A stretch of DNA of 64,000 bases from the NCBI GenBank assembly GCA_002340255.1, contig DDLS01000099.1, forward strand, positions 1 through 64,000. Direction: 5' to 3'. Below are positions 8,404 through 16,755 of this stretch, in pieces. Both the position numbers and the translations under genes were made by a program. This DNA is from Cyanobacteria bacterium UBA2566. Lineage in GTDB: Bacteria; Cyanobacteriota; Cyanobacteriia; Cyanobacteriales; Desertifilaceae. The stretch's first letter is position 1, and every line of letters starts with the position of its first letter. The notes under the pieces are model-generated. The model made no database searches. It was not told the origin of the DNA and was given only the letters and a program-made list of their open reading frames with translations.

Positions 8404-11100
8404 ATGAAAGCTATCTCTCTCGAACGTTTCTTTAATCACTACAGCTTGCGCCATCAATTGTTAGGCGTGTTTTGCTTCATTGCTCTAACTCCCCTTGCAG
8501 GCTTTGCTTGGTGGAATTACCACACCATGCGGACAGACTTGATTGAATCGGCCAATCGATCCCTGGATACAGCCGCGTCCCAAACCGTAGTAACTCTTGA
8601 TGTGTTGATACGCACTAATTTAACGGCTATTGCCATAGAGGCGCAACAAGAAACTTTTGCTACTTATTTGAGTACACCAAATTCTATCCTGAAAGAGCAA
8701 GCTCTTAACAGCCTAAATATCTTGATGGCGAAAGATAAAGTCTTTTTAGTTTCCTATGCTCTGCTCGATACTAATGGCCAGAACCTCCTCGATACTTACT
8801 CCCTTCAGATCGGACAAGATGAGTCCGATCGCGATTATTTCCAAATTGCCCTCGAAACGGGAGAACCTATTGTTTCCAACATTGAATTTTCTGAGGTTGA
8901 CGGCCAACCTTACCTCTATTTCAGCCAGTCTATCCGCGATCGCCAAACGGGAGAAGTAATGGGTGTCCTACGCAGTCAGTACAGCGCAGCTAAACTCCAA
9001 CATCTCATACTTGAACATGAGAATTTAGCTGGTTCTCTTTCCTTTGCTCTCTTACTTGATGACCACAATTTGCGCTTGGCCCAAGGCTATCGTGATGATG
9101 GTGGCTTGCCTCAAGAACTGCGCTTTCAATTTCTCGCCCCTCCTGAATCGGAAACCCTTCAGGAGCTACAGGTAATGTATCGCTTGCCCCCATCCCTACC
9201 TACCGATCTCGCAACTCAACTGACACAATTTGACGAATTTGCTACCAATTTTAACCCCGATCGCCCCTACTTCACGACCATTCTTTCCCAAGAGAAGAAC
9301 ATAGAATATGCCGGAGCGATCGCACTGAGCCAAATCCAACCTTGGAAAGTTGCTTATTTGCGCCCAAAATCCGTTTTCCTCCAACCCATAAACACTCAAA
9401 CCCGCAATAACCTCATTCTCGCTTTGGGAACGACCCTTGCCGCTATTGGGATAGGATTTGGTATGGCCAATGTGATTTCGTCTCCCATTCGACGATTGAC
9501 GGCAATCGCTCGGCAAATCACCGATGGAAATTTAAACGCTCATGCCGATATTGTATCGGACAATGAAATTGGCGAATTAGCTCGCACGTTCAATACTATG
9601 ACTGCACAACTGCGTTCTTCCATTGATAACCTTGAACAACGGGTGCGAGAGCGAACCTTGGAATTGCAAGTGGCCAAAGAAGAAGCCGATTCAGCCAATC
9701 ACGCTAAGAGCGAATTCCTCGCCAACATGAGCCACGAACTTCGCACTCCTCTAAATGGTATTCTTGGCTACACTCAAATTTTGTCCTACACCGAACTCCC
9801 GACGCAAGAACAACGGGATGGCGTGAATATCATTCATCAGTGTGGTACTCATTTGCTCAGTCTGATTAATGATGTTTTAGACCTCTCTAAAATTGAAGCT
9901 CGCAAACTGGAGTTCGTCCCCAAACCTCTTCATCTGCCCTCCTTTTTACAAAACCTGGCACAGATGTGCCAGATTCGCGCTGAACTGAAAGGACTTGAAT
10001 TTATCTATCAAACCAGTTCCCGTCTCCCAGAGAGCGTATCCATCGACGACAAGCGACTGCGACAAGTCTTGCTTAATCTGCTTGGGAATGCCATCAAATT
10101 TACTGAGCGCGGTTCAGTGAGGCTATTGGTGGATGTGGTGGAGTTGTCCGAAACCAAGGCCAATCTACTGGTTCAAGTAAGGGATACAGGGGTAGGGATC
10201 GCCCTAGAAGATAGGACGAAACTGTTTGAAGCTTTCGAGCAGATCGGCAATGTCCAGAAACAAGCGGAAGGAACTGGACTGGGACTAGCCATTTCTCAAC
10301 GCATTGTCCATCTCATGGGAGGACAAATCAAAGTCAAAAGTGAACTCGGTCAAGGCAGTGAATTTTCCTTCACCCTCGATCTTCCCTTAGTTGATGATTG
10401 GGTACAACCACACCGAAGGATTAAAAGCAACTCTCGCATTATTGGCTATCAAGGAGAACACCGTACCATCCTGATTATCGATGACCATTGGGAGAATCGA
10501 GCTGTTCTTTCCAACCTCCTCAACCCCCTCGGATTCACAACCCTTGAGGCAGAAAATGGAGAAGAAGGGTTGAAAATGCTGCGGGAGCAACAACCAGATT
10601 TATTAATTACTGACCTGGCCATGTCTGTGATGGATGGTTTTAAGTTGCTCAAACACATTCGCACTACGGAGGACTTGCAGCACTACAAGATTGTTGTTTC
10701 TTCGGCATCTGTTACCCAAGCTGACGAACAAAAGGCCCTGGATGGGGGTGGCGATCGCTTCTTAGCCAAACCCATCAATGTGAAGGATCTCTTTGCTGTA
10801 CTCTCGGAATGTTTGCATTTAGAATGGCTATACGAAGAGCAAGAAGAATCAAAGTTTTCACCAAAAAGCAGCAGACGAGGGGCAGAAAGAGGAGATATAT
10901 CTATTCCTCCTCCTGAAGACCTCAATGTATTAATCGATCTCGCTCTCAACGCAGATCTATTCAGCATCTGCGATCGACTGGAAAGGTTGGATAGCTGCTA
11001 TAAAGAGTTTGCTGCCCCTCTTCTTGAACTTACCAAAGAGTTTAAAATAGAAGAAGTTGAGACTTTATTAAAAGAATACCTAGATCAACAAAAAGAATGA
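8404..11100 (+). CDS. hybrid sensor histidine kinase (Cache-like sensor, HAMP, HisKA, HATPase, receiver)
   Basis: Two membrane segments (about residues 20-40 and 335-358 from the ATG at 8404) bracket a periplasmic dCache-like sensor. HAMP, a short coiled coil, HisKA with ANMSHELRTPLNG (His444), HATPase (NLLGNAIKF, DTGVGI, GTGLGLAIS) and a receiver (Asp737 in LLITDLAMSVMDG, Lys in FLAKPIN) follow. The end is a 60-residue helical tail, LIDLALNADLFSICDRLERLD. A TTG at 8395 is an alternative start; the ATG is preferred. The stop overlaps the next start (ATGA at 11097-11100), showing translational coupling. The following kinase is a paralogue, with long stretches nearly identical from HisKA onward. 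Confidence 0.93.
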   Translation: MKAISLERFFNHYSLRHQLLGVFCFIALTPLAGFAWWNYHTMRTDLIESANRSLDTAASQTVVTLDVLIRTNLTAIAIEAQQETFATYLSTPNSILKEQALNSLNILMAKDKVFLVSYALLDTNGQNLLDTYSLQIGQDESDRDYFQIALETGEPIVSNIEFSEVDGQPYLYFSQSIRDRQTGEVMGVLRSQYSAAKLQHLILEHENLAGSLSFALLLDDHNLRLAQGYRDDGGLPQELRFQFLAPPESETLQELQVMYRLPPSLPTDLATQLTQFDEFATNFNPDRPYFTTILSQEKNIEYAGAIALSQIQPWKVAYLRPKSVFLQPINTQTRNNLILALGTTLAAIGIGFGMANVISSPIRRLTAIARQITDGNLNAHADIVSDNEIGELARTFNTMTAQLRSSIDNLEQRVRERTLELQVAKEEADSANHAKSEFLANMSHELRTPLNGILGYTQILSYTELPTQEQRDGVNIIHQCGTHLLSLINDVLDLSKIEARKLEFVPKPLHLPSFLQNLAQMCQIRAELKGLEFIYQTSSRLPESVSIDDKRLRQVLLNLLGNAIKFTERGSVRLLVDVVELSETKANLLVQVRDTGVGIALEDRTKLFEAFEQIGNVQKQAEGTGLGLAISQRIVHLMGGQIKVKSELGQGSEFSFTLDLPLVDDWVQPHRRIKSNSRIIGYQGEHRTILIIDDHWENRAVLSNLLNPLGFTTLEAENGEEGLKMLREQQPDLLITDLAMSVMDGFKLLKHIRTTEDLQHYKIVVSSASVTQADEQKALDGGGDRFLAKPINVKDLFAVLSECLHLEWLYEEQEESKFSPKSSRRGAERGDISIPPPEDLNVLIDLALNADLFSICDRLERLDSCYKEFAAPLLELTKEFKIEEVETLLKEYLDQQKE

Positions 11101-13553
11101 ACATCAGAAAATATGCACCAGAATCTTTATCTACATTGATGTTAAAATTTATGCATAAACAAAACCATGTTGGCACTCTCATGTTTTCTCGAATTCGCAT
11201 TCTTTTAATTATAGTCTTTGGTTTATCTAGTATGTTTTTCATGGGGATTGCCAAAGCAAGACAAACCATAAAGGTCGGGTTCACAGATAACCCTCCTGGT
11301 GTTTTTTTGGATGAGAGTGGAGTACCGAAAGGATTATTTGTCGATTTATTAGAAGAAATTGCCAGACGAGAGAAATGGGACATTGAATATATACATGAAG
11401 ACTGGAAAATCTTACTCAAAAAGCTAGAGAATGAGGAGATTAACTTACTGGCCTCTATTTCTTATTCAGAAAAACGAGACCAGATTTTTGATTTTGTTAA
11501 TGAACCTGTAGCCGTTAAGTGGGGGACGGTTTATGTCGCACCGAATAGCGATATAAAAATTTTACCTGATTTAGACCGAAAGCGAGTTGCCGCAGTTTCA
11601 GGAAGTATCCACAATCGTAATTTCAAGGCAATGACTCGTGATTTTGGGATTCAACCTGAAGTAATTGATGTAGCAGAAGCACCAACAGTTTTAGAATTAG
11701 TAGAAAGTGGAGAAGTAGATGCTGGAGTTATTAATAGCACGTTCGGATATCTTGAAGAAGAAAAGTATCGCATTGAAAGAACTGCTATCGTTTTTCATCC
11801 AACTCGCTCGACGTTTGCTACTCCAGAAAATAAATATGCCGATCTTCGTGAAACGATTGATGGTTATCTCAAGCAATGGAAAGAAGATCGACAATCTATT
11901 TATTATGAGTCTTATAATAATTGGTATGGAGGCAAAGAATTAGTCAAGGAAACTATTCCTAAATGGTTGATTTTTGTAGCCCTGGGAGGAACGACAGGTG
12001 TTATCGTTATTTTCTGTTGGAATCAAACTCTCACACGGGAGATCGAACAGCGCAAAGTCTTAGAATTTGAATTGCAAGCGGCAAAAGAAAAAGCAGAAGT
12101 TGCCAATCAAGCCAAAAGTGCTTTTATTGCTAACATGAGCCACGAATTGCGAACTCCCCTCAACGGTATTCTTGGCTATGCCCAAATCTTAGAGCGATCT
12201 CGTGTTTTACCCCCGAGAGAAAAAAAGCAGGTGGATGTTATTTATCAATCTGGTTATCATTTGCTAACTTTAATTAATGATATTCTCGATCTGGCCAAAA
12301 TCGAAGCTCGAAAACTGGAAATATTGCCGGTTCCCGTCCATTTTCCTGCTTTACTCCAAAACGTTGTGGAAATGTGCAAAATTAAGGCTGAACAAAAAGG
12401 TCTTGATTTTATCTATCAATCCAGCAGCCGCTTACCAGATGGCGTTGCTATTGATCAAAAGCGTCTGCGTCAAGTCTTAATTAATTTGCTCGGTAATGCC
12501 ATTAAGTTTACCGATTCGGGTACTGTCACCCTGCGAATTGATGTATTACAACAATCCGAGACAGATACCAAGCTTTTCTTTCAGGTCATGGATACTGGAG
12601 TCGGTATCACCGAAGGGGATCTGGCTAAATTGTTTGAAGAATTTGAACAAGTCGGCGATCGCCAAAAACAATCAGAAGGCACTGGACTCGGACTCGCCAT
12701 CTCTCAGCGTATTGTCAATCTGATGGGGGGAAGCATTGAAGTGAAAAGCCAACTGGGCCAAGGGAGTGAATTCTCTTTTGTTATTGATGTTCCCAGAGTA
12801 GAGGATTGGGCACAAAAACAGAGGGAAATTCACAAGAGCAATAATGCTGGACATCACTGGTGTGATAATGCTGAACATCGCTGGCGCGATCGCATTATCG
12901 GCTATGCAGGAGAACGTCGGACTATCCTGATTGTCGATGACCGTTGGGAAAATCGAGCTGTGGTCTCCAACCTCCTCGAACCTCTAGGATTTGAAACCCT
13001 TGAGGCAGAAAATGGAGAAGAAGGGTTAAAACTCCTGCGGGAAGAGCAACCCGATTTATTAATTACTGACCTTGTCATGCCTGTAATGGATGGCTTTGAA
13101 TTGCTCAAACGCATTCGGGCTGCCGAGGACTTATGGCATTATAAGATCGTTGTCTCCTCTGCATCTGTCACCCCAGCCGACCAACAAAAAGCTCTTGATG
13201 AAGGTGGCGATCGCTTCTTAGCCAAACCTGTCGATGCTCAGGATCTCTTGGCAGTACTCTCGGAATGTCTAAATTTAGAATTGCTTTACAACGAGCAAGA
13301 AAAATCAGAAATATTGTCAAGAAACCAAAAAGGGGTACAAACGGGAGATATACTTATTCCTACCCCCGAAGACCTCAAAATATTAATCGATCTTGCTCTC
13401 AAAGCCGATCTATTCAGTATCTGCGATCGACTTGAAAAGTTGGATAGCTCCTATCAAGAATTTGCTGCCCCTCTTCTTGAGCTTGCTGAAGAGTTTAAAA
13501 TAGAAGAAATTGAGACTTTATTGCAACAATATTTATCACAAGATGCAATTTAG
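11097..13553 (+). CDS. hybrid sensor histidine kinase with fused solute-binding domain (SBP_bac_3, HisKA, HATPase, receiver)
   Basis: An export signal around MFSRIRILLIIVFGLSSMFF (residues 29-48) precedes a periplasmic type-3 solute-binding domain, about 55-275, with IKVGFTDNPPGVF and LLEEIARREKWDIEYI. One membrane segment (about 292-308) leads to HisKA (His349), HATPase (NLLGNAIKFTDSG, DTGVGI, GTGLGLAIS), a receiver (Asp658, FLAKPVDA) and the same helical tail as the upstream kinase. Binding domains of this class sense amino acids or similar small ligands. The interdomain linker near 12840-12890 holds an in-frame tandem duplication of 8 codons. The ATG overlaps the previous stop; internal ATGs near residue 19 or 29 could also serve. 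Confidence 0.93.
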   Translation: MNIRKYAPESLSTLMLKFMHKQNHVGTLMFSRIRILLIIVFGLSSMFFMGIAKARQTIKVGFTDNPPGVFLDESGVPKGLFVDLLEEIARREKWDIEYIHEDWKILLKKLENEEINLLASISYSEKRDQIFDFVNEPVAVKWGTVYVAPNSDIKILPDLDRKRVAAVSGSIHNRNFKAMTRDFGIQPEVIDVAEAPTVLELVESGEVDAGVINSTFGYLEEEKYRIERTAIVFHPTRSTFATPENKYADLRETIDGYLKQWKEDRQSIYYESYNNWYGGKELVKETIPKWLIFVALGGTTGVIVIFCWNQTLTREIEQRKVLEFELQAAKEKAEVANQAKSAFIANMSHELRTPLNGILGYAQILERSRVLPPREKKQVDVIYQSGYHLLTLINDILDLAKIEARKLEILPVPVHFPALLQNVVEMCKIKAEQKGLDFIYQSSSRLPDGVAIDQKRLRQVLINLLGNAIKFTDSGTVTLRIDVLQQSETDTKLFFQVMDTGVGITEGDLAKLFEEFEQVGDRQKQSEGTGLGLAISQRIVNLMGGSIEVKSQLGQGSEFSFVIDVPRVEDWAQKQREIHKSNNAGHHWCDNAEHRWRDRIIGYAGERRTILIVDDRWENRAVVSNLLEPLGFETLEAENGEEGLKLLREEQPDLLITDLVMPVMDGFELLKRIRAAEDLWHYKIVVSSASVTPADQQKALDEGGDRFLAKPVDAQDLLAVLSECLNLELLYNEQEKSEILSRNQKGVQTGDILIPTPEDLKILIDLALKADLFSICDRLEKLDSSYQEFAAPLLELAEEFKIEEIETLLQQYLSQDAI

Positions 13554-13686
13554 AGGTATTGTAACTTTACCCCAGTTTTTGAGATAGCTGCTATAGCATA
13601 GAAATGGAGAGTTAGGACAGTTTCTATTCCCTATTCCCTATTTTGTTAGAATTTAATTATGACGAAAACAAAAAATATGAGTATTT

Positions 13687-13842
13687 ATGCTTAAAAGCTA
13701 TCCTGATAAAGCGATCGCGAAACCCGGTTTTGTATTTTTGCAAGGAATATTATTCTTCTTCATCTTCACTTTTGTTCTACCCGGTTGTCAATCCCAACCC
13801 GAAGAACCTATTGCCCAAGAATTGGCGACAACCAATATTTAG
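13687..13842 (+). CDS. small putative lipoprotein or N-terminal remnant (51 aa)
   Basis: The frame from ATG 13687 to TAG 13840 has a hydrophobic segment, FVFLQGILFFFIFTFV, followed by the lipobox LPGC at about residues 31-34 and a short polar end (QSQPEEPIAQELATT). That is a well-formed lipoprotein signal with almost no mature protein, so it may be the 5' end of a truncated substrate-binding lipoprotein gene. It lies between the kinase operon and the convergent gas-vesicle genes. No family can be assigned. Confidence 0.4.
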   Translation: MLKSYPDKAIAKPGFVFLQGILFFFIFTFVLPGCQSQPEEPIAQELATTNI

Positions 13843-13855
13843 AACGACTGTGATA

Positions 13856-14194
13856 TCATTCTTGAATCTCAGGTTCAACTTCAGGCGTTCCCTTCAAGGC
13901 TTTGAGTTGGGTTTCAAGTTGTTCAATGCGCTCTAGTAACCGTTCATTGGTTTCTTGCAGTTGTTTGTGCTGACTGCTTAAATAAGGGTCGCTTTCCCAC
14001 CAGTTAATACCAATTTCTTTGGCTTTATCGACAGAAGAAATTAAGAGGCGAATGCGAACATTGAGCAATTCCGTTGAACCGACAGAAACAGAAATATCAC
14101 CAGCAATAACAACCCCTTTATCTAGCACTCTTTCGAGGACATCAGCGAGGGTTGAACTTTGGCTTGAGGTTAGGGGACGGGAGTTGGCAGGCAC
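13856..14194 (-). CDS. gvpJ: gas vesicle protein GvpJ
   Basis: A GvpA-like minor shell protein. The core STLADVLERVLDKGVVIAGDISVSVGSTELLNVRIRLLISSVDKA has the alpha-beta-beta-alpha pattern of GvpA, followed by GINWWESDPYLSS and a coiled-coil tail (LQETNERLLERIEQLETQLKAL), typical of cyanobacterial GvpJ. GvpJ caps or nucleates gas vesicles. I chose the GTG at 14194, giving PANSRPLTSSQ as the N-terminus. The ATG at 14302 would add 36 residues translated from a heptamer tandem repeat and would overlap gvpN, which is unlikely. It is the last gene of the gvpA-C-N-J cluster. Confidence 0.9.
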   Translation of the reverse strand: MPANSRPLTSSQSSTLADVLERVLDKGVVIAGDISVSVGSTELLNVRIRLLISSVDKAKEIGINWWESDPYLSSQHKQLQETNERLLERIEQLETQLKALKGTPEVEPEIQE

Positions 14195-14195
14195 G

Positions 14196-14242
14196 GGGAT
14201 AGGGAATGGGGAATGGGCAATGGGGAATGGGCAATGGGGAAA
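14196..14242. repeat. heptameric tandem repeat (GGGAATG/GGGCAAT units)
   Basis: About six imperfect copies of a 7-base unit, GGGAATG or GGGCAAT, fill the space between gvpN and gvpJ. They belong to the short tandemly repeated repetitive (STRR) class typical of cyanobacteria. Read on the minus strand they encode a Pro/Phe-rich string in frame with gvpJ. Confidence 0.85.
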
Positions 14243-14273
14243 AACCAGTTTTATCTTACGATCGCCCCATGAA

Positions 14274-15371
14274 TTACTGAGCGATATATTTGCGCTCTTC
14301 ATTGAGCCGGATTTTGCCTTGTTCCATTAAATGGCGCAAAATGTTGACGGTTTCGACTCGGTTTAATCCAACTGCACTTTCGATATCTGATAATTTGGCT
14401 CCTTGGCTTTGGTGTAAGAAGGTGTAAACTTTGTGTGCAGGTTGAGGCGCTTCGGGAGCAGCAGACGCAGGAGTAGGAGAAGGGGGCAGAGCGTTTTGAG
14501 GCTCAAAAAGGTTTTTCAACACCAAGTAAGCGGCTGAAAGGTCTAAGTCGGTGCGGGAGAGGAGGATATCTTCACAGATTTCCTGAAAGGGTTCTTGGTT
14601 AATAGCGATCGCAATTTGATGTTCGTGGCAAATCTTAGCAATCATTAATCCCGATCGCAAACCCATTGTTTTCTGAGTTCCCGTTTTCTGCTGAAATTCC
14701 ATCACAATATTGACGATGGTTTGGGCTTCTTCCTGGATAATGCCAATTTTTTCCACTAAAATAGCCGTCTGGGTTTCGGCTTCGGGATCGGGCATATTCA
14801 AGGTTACCAGACGGTCTAAAAGCGCATCTTGGGTGGCATGAACCCCACAGTATTCTTCCGGGTTACTGGTAAAAATGGCGCGAAATTGGGGATGAACCCG
14901 AATATATTCGGAGCGACTGTTATTCGGAGGCAGAACCAGCAATTTTTCTTCTAAGGTCGATAACAGTACATTATTGACCTCTGGACGGGAGCGATTAAAC
15001 TCATCGTAAACTAGGGTAAATCCTTCTTTAGCAGCTAGCGTCAACCGAGAATCTACCCAATTTTTTCGCAGCTCATCTTCGAGTTTTATGACACTGTGGA
15101 TATAGTTATCAATCACTTTTTTACGGGTATACCCGGATTGGTTGCCAATCAGATCGGAGGTTTTGAGTTCATCATCCCCAAAAATAAGCATAATAGGGCG
15201 ACTCAATAAATCTGCTAAGTGCAAGGCGAGAGTCGTTTTTCCTGTTCCTGCGGGGCCGCGCAAATGGACAGAAAATCCAGACTGAAGATAGCGCAGAGCG
15301 CGGTTCGTCAGTCGCTCAATGGTGGGCGTATTGACAAAGCCCCTAGAACGGGCATTGAGTAAAGTAGGCAT
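14274..15371 (-). CDS. gvpN: gas vesicle AAA+ ATPase GvpN with C-terminal winged-helix-like extension
   Basis: A MoxR-type AAA+ ATPase needed for gas-vesicle enlargement. Walker A GPAGTGKT is at residues 39-46 and Walker B LVYDEFNR at about 120-127; sensor-1 is in FRAIFTSNPEEYCG and an arginine in DALLDRLVTLNMPD. After residue 290 comes a Pro/Ala-rich linker, then a 50-residue domain (315-365) with the pattern VYTFLHQSQG...LSDIESAVGLNRVETVNILRHL, a helix-turn-helix-like fold with a wing. The same module ends GvpC just upstream. GvpN stop and gvpJ are separated by the tandem repeat. The distance from gvpC is 11 bases. Confidence 0.93.
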   Translation of the reverse strand: MPTLLNARSRGFVNTPTIERLTNRALRYLQSGFSVHLRGPAGTGKTTLALHLADLLSRPIMLIFGDDELKTSDLIGNQSGYTRKKVIDNYIHSVIKLEDELRKNWVDSRLTLAAKEGFTLVYDEFNRSRPEVNNVLLSTLEEKLLVLPPNNSRSEYIRVHPQFRAIFTSNPEEYCGVHATQDALLDRLVTLNMPDPEAETQTAILVEKIGIIQEEAQTIVNIVMEFQQKTGTQKTMGLRSGLMIAKICHEHQIAIAINQEPFQEICEDILLSRTDLDLSAAYLVLKNLFEPQNALPPSPTPASAAPEAPQPAHKVYTFLHQSQGAKLSDIESAVGLNRVETVNILRHLMEQGKIRLNEERKYIAQ

Positions 15372-15382
15372 GGGAAGTTACG

Positions 15383-16405
15383 TTAGAGTACGGAGTACAG
15401 GCGATCGCGCTGAGTCACCATGCCTTTTTTGATCAGCGATCTCAAAGTATCGACTGCTTGTACACGGTTAATCCCTAGGGCTTCTTCGATCGCTGTTAAT
15501 CGCGATGCGGGAGTCTTGCGTAAGAAATTATAAACTTGTTCTTCTTCCGTAGAAAGATAGTTTACATTTTTTTTATCCGCTTTTTGCAGTACCTGTTCTG
15601 GGGTTGGGGGAGGAGTGAGCGAAGGAGCGATCGGAATCGGTTGGGGAAGAGAGACGGCTGGCTTAGGCACTGCTCCTTTGGCGATCGAAATCGATCGCTT
15701 GGATCTAAAAATGGGTTTAGGTTTAACGGCTTGTGCTGGCACTGCCACCGGTGTATCACCCCAAACCGCTTGGTAGAGATTTTGGCGATACGCTTGTAAG
15801 CTCTGGATAAACCGATCGAGTTCCCCTTGCAGGACTTGGTAGCTCTCCTGCTGTTGTTGACGATTCTCCTGTAGAGTTTTTTTCACCTCTGTTTTGCGGG
15901 TCTGAATCTCAGCTATCCGCTCCTGACGCTTTTGCTCGAGGTGTTGGCGATAGCTGTCCATTTGCAGATGAAGATCTTCGATAAACTCAGCGAGATCTTC
16001 CTGAAGGTCTCCGTAGCGCTGTTGACGACTCTGACGAGCTGTCTGCAACAAGTTTCGGGTTTCAGTTTGCAAACGCTCCAGGGTCTCTTGGAGGGTGGTG
16101 GCGATCCGATCGCTCATCAGGGACCGTTCTGTGGTGCAAGTTTCCAAAAAGTCTTCGATCCAGTCCTGCAAATTCTGGGTGTAGGTTTGCAAGGCAATCT
16201 GTTGCTGTTGCCCTTGGAAACGTCGATCAGCTTCAGCCTGGGCCAATGTTGTCCGAAATTGCCGCAGTTGGTTTTGGAGTTGTGCCGTTGCTGCTTGACG
16301 CTGGTCATTTAGGGTCTTAATCTGAGTTTGCACTGCCTCCTTTCGCCAGCGTGCTTCAGTTTGGCGTTGTTCTCTTTGCGATCGCCACTCATCTTTAAGC
16401 GCCAT
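15383..16405 (-). CDS. gvpC: gas vesicle strengthening protein GvpC with C-terminal winged-helix-like domain
   Basis: The outer-surface protein that clamps the ribs of gas vesicles. Residues 1-205 are Gln/Arg/Glu-rich and helical, with about four imperfect repeats near 33 residues and the typical repeat end YRQNLYQAVWG. A Pro/Ala/Val-rich linker (about 210-270) follows. The last 55 residues, EEQVYNFLRKTPASRLTAIE...GINRVQAVDTLRSLIKKG, form a helix-turn-helix-like module closely similar to the end of GvpN. Such a domain is not part of the classic description of GvpC. The gene lies 131 bases after gvpA, separated from it by a strong hairpin. Confidence 0.9.
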   Translation of the reverse strand: MALKDEWRSQREQRQTEARWRKEAVQTQIKTLNDQRQAATAQLQNQLRQFRTTLAQAEADRRFQGQQQQIALQTYTQNLQDWIEDFLETCTTERSLMSDRIATTLQETLERLQTETRNLLQTARQSRQQRYGDLQEDLAEFIEDLHLQMDSYRQHLEQKRQERIAEIQTRKTEVKKTLQENRQQQQESYQVLQGELDRFIQSLQAYRQNLYQAVWGDTPVAVPAQAVKPKPIFRSKRSISIAKGAVPKPAVSLPQPIPIAPSLTPPPTPEQVLQKADKKNVNYLSTEEEQVYNFLRKTPASRLTAIEEALGINRVQAVDTLRSLIKKGMVTQRDRLYSVL

Positions 16406-16462
16406 AGTCTTTTGATCCCCTCCCCTAGAGAGCTTCGTTATCAGACCGCCATTCTAAAACTC

Positions 16463-16494
16463 AGAGGAAATAGAAACCCGTTTCTATTTCCTCT
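16463..16494 (-). terminator. 15-bp perfect hairpin between gvpA and gvpC
   Basis: AGAGGAAATAGAAAC (16463-16477) and its exact reverse complement (16480-16494) are separated by two bases. On the minus strand the hairpin is followed by GAGTTTTAG. It is placed to end or attenuate most transcripts after gvpA, letting a minority read into gvpC. That would match the much larger need for GvpA, which is inference. Confidence 0.8.
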
Positions 16495-16536
16495 AAGGGT
16501 AGACATACCTCTTGAAAGCCAGTTTAATCCCGAACT

Positions 16537-16755
16537 TTAAACGGCTGGGACAGCAGCTTGAGCCGTTAGACCCACTGCTTCAGCATATTTGAGGTAAGTT
16601 TCAACCGAAGCAATAACCACCCGAGCTTCAATGGCCAGCAGTTCAATTCCCACTAAGGAGACCCGAACCCAAGCATCGATCACAATCCCTTTATCAAGGA
16701 TGCGATCGACTACTTCTCCGAGACTCGATGAAGAGTTTACTTTTTCAACAGCCAT
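16537..16755 (-). CDS. gvpA: gas vesicle structural protein GvpA
   Basis: The main rib-forming shell protein, 72 residues, nearly identical in pattern to other cyanobacterial GvpA. It has VEKVNSSSSLGEVVDRILDK, then GIVIDAWVRVSLVGIELLAIEARVVIASVETYLKYAEAVG, and a short Ala/Val tail. A good ribosome-binding site, GGGGAAG, lies about 9 bases before the ATG. Only one gvpA copy is seen. The 240-base region upstream is shared with the divergent TPR pseudokinase gene and should hold the promoter; I could not fix its position. Confidence 0.97.
   Translation of the reverse strand: MAVEKVNSSSSLGEVVDRILDKGIVIDAWVRVSLVGIELLAIEARVVIASVETYLKYAEAVGLTAQAAVPAV

Noticed and set aside
13643..13936. 97-residue plus-strand frame next to gvpJ
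   Set aside because: Low complexity (Ser/Tyr/Phe runs), overlaps gvpJ in antisense, and competes with the better lipoprotein-like frame at 13687-13842.
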